NCBI GenBank assembly: GCA_038501625.1
Contig: JAZAYU010000011.1
Coordinates: 10,734,849 to 10,798,848 of the forward strand
Source: Corbicula japonica
Lineage: Eukaryota; Mollusca; Bivalvia; Venerida; Cyrenidae
DNA length: 64,000 nucleotides
Direction: 5' to 3'
Below the pieces are notes generated by a model. It did not search any database. It was not told where the DNA came from and saw only the letters and a program-made list of their open reading frames with translations. Positions 1 to 12,000 of this stretch are shown piece by piece. The position numbers were made by a program, and so were the translations under genes. Position 1 is the stretch's first letter; each line of letters opens with the position of its first letter.

Positions 1-51
1 TGTTGTTGGAGTGTCCAAAATGACTCCTAATGCTAGATTAGCCTTATAACA

Positions 52-105
52 GCACAGATGTGCAGGCTGATCTGGATCTACACTGGTCACACATGTGATT
101 TTAGC
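52..105. mobile_element. Family A fragment
   Basis: Only the right-half core remains: agatgtgcaggctgatctgg then atctacactggtcacacatg. Confidence 0.5.
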
Positions 106-227
106 CATATTCATCAAATAAACGGGTTTTTACATATCGAAGAAAATTATATTTCAAAGACGTTAATACAAAAAGAAGACTTGGCAAATTACATTACCTC
201 TTCAAAATACAATATCAGCTCAACACT

Positions 228-450
228 TAACCCTTTTAAACATATATTTGCCTTTATGGTGTGGGCAAACAGTGTAGATCCAGATCAGCTGGCATATCCA
301 TGCAATCAGATCAGGATCTACACTGTTCACTTAGATTCATTACTGGTAGGTTATTTCTGGCCATGATGCAACCAGTGCAGATCCAGAATCCATGCCATTT
401 GATGTGGATCTACACTGGTTGCACACATGTAAAAAATAGAGTAAGGGTTA
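228..450. mobile_element. Family A element
   Basis: Left ttaacccttttaaacatata, right gagtaagggtta; a family fragment (545-575) follows nearby. Confidence 0.75.
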
Positions 451-601
451 TATTGTGCAGTATATCACTGTAGTTACTTTAAAGAAAAAAAAGCAGTCTG
501 CTAATCCTTTACATTGTGGATATGGCTTGTATCCAATGTTAAGGTCAGTCTGGATCTACACTGGTCACACATGATATAAGCTGTGTCCAGTGATAGACAG
601 G

Positions 602-843
602 TTAATCCTTCCCTCCATAGACACACATTTATTGCGTGGACAGACAGTGTACATCCAGATCATCTGGCACATCAGTGCCATCTGATCAGGATCTGCACTG
701 TTTGTTTTTTGATTCATCAGGTTATTTCTGACCAAAATGCAACCAGTTCAGATCCTGATCAGATGGCACAGATGTGCTGGCTGATGTGGATCTAAACTTG
801 TGGCACATGTGTAAAAATGTGTATATATGGAGGTAAGGGTTAA
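602..843. mobile_element. Family A element, full length
   Basis: TTAA at both ends; left ttaatccttccctccatag, right tatatatggaggtaagggtt. Interior has the family palindromes around gatctggatct and gatccagatc. Confidence 0.8.
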
Positions 844-918
844 AGGTTTACCCTGACTAAGTTGAGATGAGATTCTTTCAGTGACCTTTTTTTCTTGTTA
901 TATTTGTTTTAAAACCAG

Positions 919-1034
919 TGCCCAAGGTTATAAAACTGAGCATGGAAACCAGTCTCAAATCTCAAGCATCTGATTGGCTGAAATGGCGACTGAGATTTGA
1001 GACCGGTTTCCAATCTCAGCTTTATAACCTTCAG
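919..1034. mobile_element. Family B palindrome
   Basis: tgcccaaggttataaaactg to ctttataaccttcagacc, with gattggctgaaatggcgact between; the centre is shortened. Confidence 0.8.
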
Positions 1035-2119
1035 ACCAATTTCAAAATAGAAGTTACTTGTAAGCATGATAACAATTAAACATTATAAATTTTGATAAAA
1101 AAATTATAAACTGATACCATTAACAACTGTGTATCACAAATAACAAATAGACAAAATACATGCCATTTTCTATAAAGCAATATAAAACCATTTATATATT
1201 AAATGATAATTATACCAGTATACCTTTTTGTATCACAGCCTTACAAACAAGACATAAAAATTGTATAACCTAAAAGGACTATAATATAAAATTTACAAAT
1301 GTTGCAGTAGATTAATGAATGACTAAGACAAAGTAAGGATCAGCAGTGTTAGTGATTCAGTCACATCCTAATGAAAAGACTTGTTCAAAATTTGGTCTAT
1401 GATAAATCATAAAAATAGCTAAGCAACATAGTGTATATAGGACTCATGGAGAATCTGATATTTGATATAAAAAAGCATAAAGTAGAAGACTTATTCTGTA
1501 AATTGTAACTATATTTAGCTTTTTTGGATAAAAATTTGCTGTTTCATTTACATATAAAGGTTAAATGATCTTCAAGATCAAATTAATTTTGTGCATTAAT
1601 TTTTGAAATTTTTTTTTTAATTAAACAATAATTCACCTCCATTCACACTAAACTATCAAGTAGAACTTGCATCTTTACGAAACATACATAAATTGAATTA
1701 AAAAAGTATTCATTTATTTATAATTACAACCTAGTGCATAATTTTATGATTGGTATATTACGGTCATTTGACTGCCTTTCATTTCTCAATGAAGCAGATC
1801 CGTATTTCTATGCGCAATTGTATACAATGTCAACATAATCACAACTACTAAAACAATAAATGAGAAAAACAGAAAAAGTTTGTTGAAGGCTGTAATTATA
1901 AAAATTTAATTAGATATTTTTCATTTTATTGATGGTTAACTTAATTATTGTGCATTATGCAGTAAAACAACATAATATTGTCAAAATGTGTTTAAAAAAT
2001 ACTTTTAAAATCAAAAAAATAATAGATATTGTAAGTTCTTTCTAAATATGGTAACTTGAATGTTAATATATATATCAAAGACACCTTTTCCTGCAACGTG
2101 TTTAACATGGTACCTGGGA

Positions 2120-2340
2120 TACACCTTAATTGCTAGGGCGAACAGTTTTGATCCAGATCAGCCAGCACATCCATGCCATCTGATGAGGATCTAAACTGTT
2201 TGCTTTTTGATTCCTTCATTTATTTTTGACCAAAATGCGACCAGTGCAGATCCTGATCAGATGGCATGGATGTGCCAGCTGATCTGGATCTACACTGATC
2301 TCACATGCGTAAAAATGTGTATGTATGGAGGAAAGGGATA
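2120..2340. mobile_element. Family A element, left end decayed
   Basis: Core intact from gggcgaacagttttgatcc to the right end tatggaggaaaggga. Confidence 0.7.
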
Positions 2341-2554
2341 GTATTTATTCCATTTATAAAATCTGTTCAACACTGACTCTGAAAACCGTGCCATGCATAG
2401 AAAGGGTTGTCATTAACAAATAGACAGGAACATATGGTTGGCACTTCAACAATCTTGTCCTGTGTAAATATTACACACAACTTCAACCAGTTCTACCCTA
2501 TTTCAATAATTCAGTGCCCAGTACATCAATTTAGATTTCTCATTTGTATATATA

Positions 2555-2759
2555 CTCATGGACAAAAGTCTTGTCCTGTGGTTTTTCAAATTATTTTTAA
2601 ACATGTGAAGTTTTTATCGCACATTCATAAATTTGGTATCTTTGGAAAGGGTACATTTATATGCATTTAATAAAAAAGAATTTAGGATTTTGAGCCAGTA
2701 CTGCTGGTAGAGTAATGTGCTGAAAACTGTAGACCGGACAAGACTTTTGTCCATTAGCA
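2555..2759. mobile_element. Tc1/mariner-like miniature element with 19-bp inverted repeats
   Basis: ATGGACAAAAGTCTTGTCC (2558-2576) is the exact inverse of 2736-2754. TA lies at both borders (2553-2554, 2760-2761), the target of Tc1/mariner elements. No transposase is present in about 205 bp. Confidence 0.7.
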
Positions 2760-2820
2760 TAGTATGAATTAATCTATTTTACTTGCTTACCAGACTGATA
2801 CTTTCTTAATTAACTCCAGG

Positions 2821-2956
2821 GCCCAAGATCATAAAACTAAAACTGGAGACCAGTCTCAAATCTCAAACATCTGGCTGGCTGAAATGGTGACTGGTCAGCT
2901 AATCAGATGCTTAAGATTAGAGACTGGTCTCCAATCTCAATTTTATGATCTTGGCC
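2821..2956. mobile_element. Family B palindrome, variant
   Basis: gcccaagatcataaaactaa against ttttatgatcttggcccc; this variant has gatcat where most copies have gttat. Confidence 0.8.
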
Positions 2957-3064
2957 CCAGAGCTGGAGAAAGTTGTTTAATATCCACACTGTAATACAAG
3001 TCTTTTGCCACATTTGGACTAGGATGAATGATTAAATGAATGGATGATAAATCACGGTGCTACT

Positions 3065-3304
3065 TTAACCCTTTACTCCATGGGAAATAACTGTTATTCA
3101 TGGATGAACAGTGTAGATCTAGATCAGCTGGCACATTCATGCCATCAGGATCTACACTGTTTACTTTTCTGATTCATTAGATTTTACATCTTAGCAAGAA
3201 GCAAACAGTATAAATCCTGATCAGATGGCATGGATGTGTTGGCTGATCTGGATCTACACTGTTTGACTATGAGATAACAGCAATATCCCATGGAATAAAT
3301 GGGG
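3065..3304. mobile_element. Family A element
   Basis: Left ttaaccctttactccatggg; right end ccatggaataaatgggg is a decayed mirror of it. Confidence 0.7.
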
Positions 3305-3812
3305 CAAACAATGACATATGAGGAAAATGTATAGTAGTACACAAGAAAAGACATTAATCACATACACAAGCTTCAGATGTGAAATTCTGTAATTTATAAA
3401 GTTTCATTAATAAACAGTTAAGGTGGCAATTGGACAGGTTCTGTGCATACTCTCAGGTTTGCAGCTCAAATATTTATCAGTAGTTTGCAGTCCAACTCGC
3501 ATTGTTTATATTAGGACAGATGTATTAACTGTTCAAAAATCATAAATGCTACTGCATCAAGCAATTTTAAAAGATAAATGATTGTGGATTTTACTGACAT
3601 ATGATTTACTTTTCCCAGCTGACACTGTCATTTCAGCCACTGTTATTCCAGAAAAGATCCTAACAACATAATTTATAAATTTGTAGACTACAACAAATCT
3701 ATCAAAAACTAGACCCTCAACATTGCTGCATCACACAGACTTGCAGTAACACTGGTTGGGCTTTTTTATCACACATGTATATGATTGCACGGGTAAAGGG
3801 GTGTAGCTATAA

Positions 3813-6800
3813 TCAGGAGAGGGACTCGGCACGTGCGTAGAGCTTGCTGTACCGCTGACTCAGTGTCTGGGTAGGTGGCACCAGGGAAGGCTTTGTTTCA
3901 CTCCTGAAAGATACAGTAGTCAAGTCTTAAAATGTTATGAAGACATTATCTGAACTCAAAAACCTCCCAACATATAAAAATCATACTGGAAATTCATTCT
4001 CATGTAACATATACTAGATGGGTGTAAAGTTGAACACTTGTGTCGCCCTCTGGTGCTGTCGGAATAAAAATGCAAGTACAAAAAGGGGCATAACTCCATC
4101 AAATGTGACCTTGACCCTAAAAATTTGGCATCATCTCGAGCTTTTTGTTGTAAGCAATATTATTTGAAAGTTTGATGTAGAAAAATTGAGAAATGGCAAA
4201 GTTATAGCCAACAATAAGTTTTCATGTCAAAGTTCAAGTACAAAAAGGGGGATAACTACATCAAATGTGACCTTGACCTTAAAAATTTGGCATCATTTTG
4301 AGCGTGTTGTCATATGCAATATAATTTGAAAGTTTGATGAAAAAATATTTTGAAATGGCAAAGTTATAGCTAACGTTAAGTTTTGGTGACGGACCGACGG
4401 ACCTTCGAAAGGGCGACACAAAAAAAAAACAACTGAAAATTCATACTCATGTAAAGCAGCTAGCTTGATTCCTCAGGCTTACTTCAGATATCTCCAGATA
4501 GAGACTTAATTTTGATTTGAGAAAGATTAACCCTTTACACCATATATACAGGTTTAATCATGTGTGTGACGCTGGATCTACAATGGTTGCCTCTTAGTCA
4601 GAAATAACATAATGAATCTTAACAATGATTTGTGTAGATCTTGATCAGATAGCTCTGATGTGCCAGCTTATCTTGATCTACTCTGTTTGCCCATGGATAA
4701 CAGGCTTTTATCCCATTTGGAGAAATGGGTTAACCCTTTCCTCCACAAACACGCATTTGTATGCATGTCACGATGTGCCACCAGTGTAGATCCAGATCAG
4801 CCGGCACAACTGTGCCGTTTGATCAGGATCTGCACTGGTCTCATTTTGGTCAGAAATAACCTAAGGAATCAAAAAGCGAACAGTTTAGATCCTTATCAGA
4901 TGGCACGGATTAGCGGTCTGATCTGGATCTTAATTGTTCGCCCACACAATAAAGGTATGTCTATGGAGGAAAGAGTTAAATCCTATAGTGATGTCTTGAA
5001 AAATGTTAATTACTCCATTGAATTTGGTAAATCCCATGTGCAAAAAGTATATATCCAGATCAGCCAGCTGATTTTAAGTCCTATACTGTTATCTTGATGT
5101 ATTTTAATAAAATTTCAAAGTTTTAAAACTACCTCTGTGTATTGAGTGCCTCATTCTCCCTTTCACTGGTCCCCTGAGATGCGTGCTTGGCCTCGGCAGC
5201 AAACTGATACACAATGAGCAGACAGTCTTTACACAGCTGTACAATACGGCGACAACAATTCAACTCTGTCTCGTCCACGACCTCTGAACTCTTACTGAAA
5301 ATTGTCTCCCAGCTTGCCTGATTCCTGCAAACAGTCAAAATATATGACTTTAAATCTTATACGGTAAGGTTTTTTCAAATTCAGCAATGCAAAAATAAGT
5401 TATATTTACTTATAAAATAACTGATATAAATTAACAGTAGTTGACATAATGCAGTTTGATGCTCTATCAACAGCATTCAAAAACCCTTTACTCTATGAGA
5501 TATGGCTGTCTTGGGCAAACAGTGTAGATCCAGATCAGCTGGCAGATCTGTGCCATCTGATCAGGATTGGCGCTGTTTGTTTTTGATTCATTAGGTTATT
5601 TCTGACACAAAAAGCAACCAGTTTAGATGCAGATCAGATGGCATGGATGTACCAGCTGATCTGGATCTACACTGGTTGCAAACGCTATAATATGTGTGTG
5701 TATATATACATGGAGCAAATGAATAATTTACAGGAAGTTTAACATCAATACTGACCCTGATGAAGCAAAGCAGTTCCACAATCCTTGTCCATGACTCCAT
5801 AGCAACCGGTTGAACACACGACTGAACATTCTATACACTGGCAGGTTATCAACATCTGTTACTCTCCATGTACGCTGTAGAACTGCTCGAACATTTGACC
5901 TCACTATGTCTATTACCTAATAACAATTCACAAAGCACTGTTAGTTATCAAAATTCATTGCAAGGTAGGGTTGAATGAAAGTTTCATTGGGCAGTCTTAG
6001 TGTAGTTATATATTATCTAACTTTCTGGCAAAAATCCCCATTAGAATTGTTTTTTAATAATATTTTGGAGAAAACTATTTATTTTGCAAGCTTTTTTCTA
6101 AATTTGCAAAACACATTGCAGGGCTCTCGCGAGGGGGCGACTAGGGCGAAAAAGGCGCCCGATCCGGTCAAACTTCGCCCTGTCTAAGCATCAAAGCGAA
6201 AATAACTTCGCCTTAAAAAATCAGAAGCAGCTAACGTGAAACTTACCAAATTTCTCTTCCCGTTTCTCATGTATATTTACCTAACTGAAGAAATCTCATC
6301 GCTTGTCATCTGATATCTTTAGCTCCGCCTACATTTCCATTTGAGGAAAATCAATACTGGCTCTCAGTAAACACTACATCCGAGTCAATGATATGATACC
6401 ATGACATAAGCTGGTCTGTAAATTCTAATTTGGTCGTCGTGTCAATTTCGAATTTATGATTGATAATTGGTGACAGTTTGTGTATGTCGGCATTTTTTAA
6501 AGCGGGTAGGTATCGCATAATTTGTTTATACAAACTGATATTGCTTATTGTCCAATGGCAGCTTCAACAAAACTGTCAAGTCTGTCAGTGTTCAAATTAC
6601 CAATTAACCCCAATCTGCATGATTCCCTCTTGTTTCATAATTGATTGTTTGTGTAAGGATTACCAGTTAAAACTAGTCATTCTTTTGTGTAAGCGCTCGT
6701 CTGACAGGTCGTCCTTTGTCTTTCAATTAAAAATTAAGCAAACAACTGAAAAGCTGTAAAAAGTTGATTTCAACTTTCACAGTTTCACTGGCTATCAGCT

Positions 6801-9008
6801 AACTGATTTAAGTTACATTAATAAATAATTGAAAAATCTTGCATAAATCGGCAAAGAAATAAGCGCAATAAAATAAAGGGAGGTAATAAAAAGAAACTAC
6901 ATGTTGCCATTTTATAAAAGGACACTGTTAATTAAAGTCCTAACGAGAAAATTTTGTTAAAACATCAACACAGAAATTGTTTTTAGGCAATATTTTAATT
7001 TTTTATTTCGAACATCTTCCAAAATATTTCCTTTGAAATGTATTACCGATATATAAATAAGGTGGTCTGTAAAGAATAGTGTAGAATTTGATTTACTAGG
7101 TATAACAATAGGTTATTCTCCTGCAACATCAGGCATTATTCTTATTTTGATAACTTACAAATTTATTAAATCTACGCAAATAATTAAAGAATTCATAAAT
7201 ACAGAAATTGATTAAGAATAGAACTGAATAGCATCAGCTAGAGATTTTTTATCAAGTATATGATTTGTTTATACAATTTAGTTTATCATGACATGATGCT
7301 ATTCAGTTTATACCAGCATTTAAATTTTATAAAATAAACTTGCTCCATGCTATTTTAAATGTGCTGCTGCTGCAAATGACTAACTTGAATATCAGTACAG
7401 TTTAAATCAACATGCTTGTATACTTTAAAGTTTAAAGCGGCATGCGAGTCGTCGTGACTCACTACTCCCTAAATCTTTAGCCTAGGCAGAGCCCTGATCA
7501 TTTGTCACAGAAGTCTCCCACTTCTCCCTGAAGTCTCCTCACTTCTCCCTTAGCTGAGCTGAGGAAGAAGTCACTTCTCCCTAAAATTTTAGTCTAGCGA
7601 GAGCCCTGCATTGTATTTACTTGTATTTAGAATAAAATACATGGTTGTCTTATGAGTAATTGTGATTTTACAGATGGTTTTGTTAACGCCCTGTTAACAA
7701 AACCATTTCTACTATGTGCAGTAAATGTGTCACACTTAAAAGATCAATACAATTTTAACACATCATTTTTAATTCATTTTGTTTATTACATAAGCGAATT
7801 TCCACCAACACTAAAAATTTTATCAACATCTGTTTGGTAGGTAAAACAGTTGACCAAAATGTAGCAATCCTATTTCATATTTGTCAACATTGCAAATTTG
7901 GATAATGAATGTTTGCTTTCCACAGGAAACCTGATTATAAGAGAATCATTAGAGACAAGTCTACAAGCAACAAGTAAATGATTAGCTGTAATCAAACTTA
8001 ACCCTTTCCTCCATATATACGCATTTTTACGCATGTGCGACCAGTGTAGATCTAAATCAGCTAGCACATTCGTGCTGTCTGATTAGGATCTGCACTGGTC
8101 GCATTTTGGTCATAAATAACCTAATGAATCAAAAAGCGAACAGTTTAGGATGTGCCGGCTGATCTGGATCTAAACTGTTCGCCCTAGCAATAAAGGTGTA
8201 TCTACACAGGAAAGGGTTAATCTCTTAATGTCCAAATTAACCAATCATACATTTGATCTTAGTTTTATGGTGTTTTGCTGGCAGTTGTTGTTTACCTTTC
8301 TTCTCTTGATGGAATCCAGTTTCACCAGCCAATAGGAAGCTATTCTTGGTTTATGGTATTTCCAGTTCTCATATAACTGCAAGGAAAAAAACATGAGTAC
8401 AAATATGTAATATTATATAGCAAACATCACATAATTTGGAAAATTTATTTGTTAATAAGCTTCAACGTTCAAACTATTTTAATTTCTGAAATAGGTTCTT
8501 ACCATTTTTGGTATATTTAGCTTTTTTTCCTTAGTAAGTGGAAATATCTTAATTTAATTTCAATAAACATTTAAACAATTAAAAACTTGTGACACACATG
8601 TTTCAACCAATCTTTGTCCATGGATAACAGTCAAATGGGTTATAAGTTGTTTTGAATGTTTTTCATAAAAATTAAACTTATTACAGTCAATACAACTGGA
8701 TAATACATGAATGTGGTCTGAGTTTTTTTCCAAAAATTCTGTTTCTATCCAGCTTTTGATAATGCTTGGTTCTTAGTCAAAAGTAACCTAATGAATCAAA
8801 AGCGAATAGTATAGATCCTGATCAGACAGCATGGATGATCCCATAAAGTAGAGGTTTAACAACACTTAATTACCTTGTCCAGGATGAGGTCTGCCTCTTG
8901 GTCAGATTTTCCCGGGAACTTGATCCTCATGTCATTAAGAGCCTGTAACGTCCGGCGTGTCAGCTCCTCTTCACGCTCTCGAATCACATTATTCAAAAAC
9001 GTGTCATC
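3813..9008 (-). CDS. TTLL7: TTLL7 exons 12-16: conserved C-terminal helical region
   Basis: Residues 642-860. Exon 12 (8874-9008) gives LTRRTLQALNDMRIKFPGKS. Exon 13 (8296-8376) gives NWKYHKPRIASYWLVKLDSI. Exon 14 (5756-5916) gives VYRMFSRVFNRLLWSHGQGL. Exon 15 (5133-5324) gives SWETIFSKSSEVVDETELNC and CCRRIVQLCKDCLLIVYQ. Exon 16 (3813-3903) ends LSQRYSKLYARAESLS and then TGA. No other TTLL has this tail, so the TTLL7 assignment is firm. Below 3813 comes the 3' UTR; I could not choose a poly(A) site because several AATAAA-like strings fall in repeats. Confidence 0.93.
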
Positions 9009-12000
9009 CTGGTAATACAGACAACAACAATTATGCTCTTGGTAAGTGTCCTTAAATGATCCAACGATGTCATTACAGTGTAAACCAACAATGTCATTAC
9101 AGTGTAAACCAACAATGTCATTACTGTGTAAACCAACAATGTCATTACAGTGTAAACCAACGATGTCATTACTGTGTAAACCAACGATGTCATTACAGTG
9201 TAAACCAACAATGTCATTACAGTATAAACCAACAATGTCATTACAATGTAAACCAATGATGTCATTACAGTGTAGACCAACAAATTCATTACAGTGTAAA
9301 CCAACAATGTAATTACAGTGTAAACCAACAATGTCATTACAGTGTAAACCAATGATGTCATTACAGTGTAAACCAACAATGTCATTACTGTGTAAACCAA
9401 CAATGTCATTACTGTGTAAACCAACAATGTCATTACAGTGTAAACCAACGATGTCATTACTGTGTAAACCAACGATTTCATTACAGTGTAAACCAACAAT
9501 ATCATTACTGTGTAAACCAACAATGTCATTACAGTGTAAACCAACAATGTCATTACTGTGTAAACCAAAGATGTCATTACAGTGTAAACCAACAATGTCA
9601 TTACTGTGTAAACCAACAATGTCATTACAGTGTAAACCAACGATGCTATTACAGTGTAAACCAACGATGTCATTACAGTGTAAATGAATGCAAAACCACA
9701 TATAACACACCTATCATCAGTACAATATGTCTTCCACAGAGTGTCAACACTTTCCATGGTTTATAATACCGAGTGCAATTTACAATATAAGATTCAGAGC
9801 ATTTTCGACAATTATAGCAATCACCATGTACTATTGCAATTTTGTAGGGAACAATGTGTGGTTTGGAAGGTTGCTAATAAAAGCATGTTTAAGTGAAGTA
9901 GGAATTGGTTCTCAGGAGATGATTTCATTAGACTGCACTGCTTCAGTAGTAGTAAGATTATATTAGTATAAGAGACCTACCACAGTTGACCTTTGTATGT
10001 TGGTCAGTTTCTGTCCCCCAGCTTGTCTCGCACTGCTCCCTGGTCTGCCTGGCTGAGCACCTGTATGGTTCATGCCAGAATTAGGCCTCGAGCCTCCGAC
10101 ACTGGGAGTTCTATTACTGATGCGACTGTTGACAGATCCTGGTCGAGACCTGTTGGGGATTGAGCCCCTGGGGTAGGGAGAGCTGGCGGGTGAGATAGAC
10201 TCACTCTCCTCTTCATCCTCCTTGTCTGTTGCCTGAATCTGGTCAGAAGATGGCATGCTCACCAAAGGCTGAAGATATAAAGGCTCCAACTTTACAATGT
10301 ATTACAAGTGCTCTGTTTATACCCCATGTATTTCTCTTTTAACTGTTTCCCTCATTGTTACACATTTAATCACATGGGCAAACAATGTAGATCTAGATCA
10401 GCCTTCACATGTACAGTTTGATCTGGATCTACATGAGTTTTTAATCCGGATGTACACTGATTGCACTGTTATACTATTATATGCTGTATCCATGGAGTAT
10501 AGGGTTAAAAATTCATTGGGTTAAAATGACCATGATTTTTCTAATTGTTGATACTTGGATTTAATTTGTAAATATCTACCAATCAGTTAACCCTTTCCTC
10601 CATTTATATGCATTTTTACGCATGTGCAACCAGTGAAGATCTGCACAGGTCACATTTTGGTCAGAAATAAACCTAACGTATCAAAAAGCGAACAGTGCAG
10701 ATCCTGATCAGACGGCACAGATATGCCATGCCGGCTGATCTGGATCTACAGTGTTAGCACACGCAATAAAGGTTTATCTATGAAGGAAAGGGTTAACATT
10801 CATTTATAAAATTTGGGTGTATTCTGCATCGTTAATGTTTGAAATTAACTGTCTATTCTATACAGAAACTGAATGCTAACTGTAATTCATATTATTTACT
10901 TATACTTTGTTTTTATTTCTAATATGTTAACATTGTTTTCACCTTAGGTCCTTTGCCACCAACCACTCTCCGCCCATCAAGGCCCATTTTTCCATGCTGT
11001 TCATCTGCCTCACACTCTGCAATCATGTCCATGATGTCTGACTCCTAAAAACACCATGATATATTTAAACACTACAGTAAAAACCCACTATGAAGACCAC
11101 ATTTGAGACTGGGAAAAATGGTCTTAATAGTCGGGTGGTCTTTAGTGGGATAGAAAAAGTGCAAACAGATCAAATGGAATTTGGTGGTCATATTTATGAG
11201 GTCGTTGTACTTTTTGGGTGGTCTTTACGGGGGATTTAACTGTAATGTTTGTAACTCGACACTTCTTTCAATACCAACCGAGTTAACTAAACATGAGAAC
11301 TAGATGTTTGCTTTCATTTTCAATTAAATTCAATACAAATGCCCTATTTGAAAAAAGTTTTTTATGAGTGCAATACACCAGTACCAAAATTTGGTCTGCT
11401 CAAGTTTATGTTGTCATTCATATCTAGGACAAAGGTAAAGCAGTTTACTTACAGACAGCTAAATGCATTACATGTATTTTTTTGTTTTTTATTTTGTTTA
11501 TGTTTTCTTTGAAATTGTCTAAGCAAGACAACCTGTTTATTCAACAAAATTCATAGTAAGATTACAATATATACAAAATAACAAATAACAATTAACAAAA
11601 TAACTATGTCTTACATGTGAACGTTAATGCTTCTCATAAAATCATTTAGAAAACACAATGAGATCATTTTAGGTTTCAAAAAAGTCTGGAGAACCGTTTA
11701 ATTGTCCAAAAACCCAGTGCTTAGCGCTTACAGGGTTAAAAATACCAGTTGATATCAGACGTTCAGCAAAATTGGGTGATATAGTGTTGTATACCTTGAG
11801 CTTGTTGTTATATACAAGCTGTATCTCTTTATGCATGGATGTAGCTCTCCCGGACATGAAGGTGGTGTAGGCAGTTTCCAGCAGATGTATGTACCGCTCC
11901 TGGCGACCCCTATCCTCAGATGGGAATATCCGGATAAAGCGGCCCCGGTTTCTATTCTCATACTCTTCCCTTATTCCAGCCTTCTTAACCCTGGCTAACA

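Larger units (their letters stand above)
1..3812. other. 3' flank of TTLL7
   Basis: Holds four family A copies, two family B copies and one mariner-like element; otherwise AT-rich without a recognisable gene (1040-2100, 3310-3800). Part of it is probably TTLL7 3' UTR. Confidence 0.6.

Noticed and set aside
9061..9684. CRISPR-like regular repeats
   Set aside because: 24-bp units are head-to-tail without unique spacers, and the DNA is eukaryotic.
9046..9757. Long reading frames on both strands made of GLHCNDIV, TLLVYTVM, MSLQCKPT and CHYSVNQQ repeats
   Set aside because: All are frames of one 24-bp minisatellite in a TTLL7 intron; the openness comes from the unit size and lack of stops, not from coding use.
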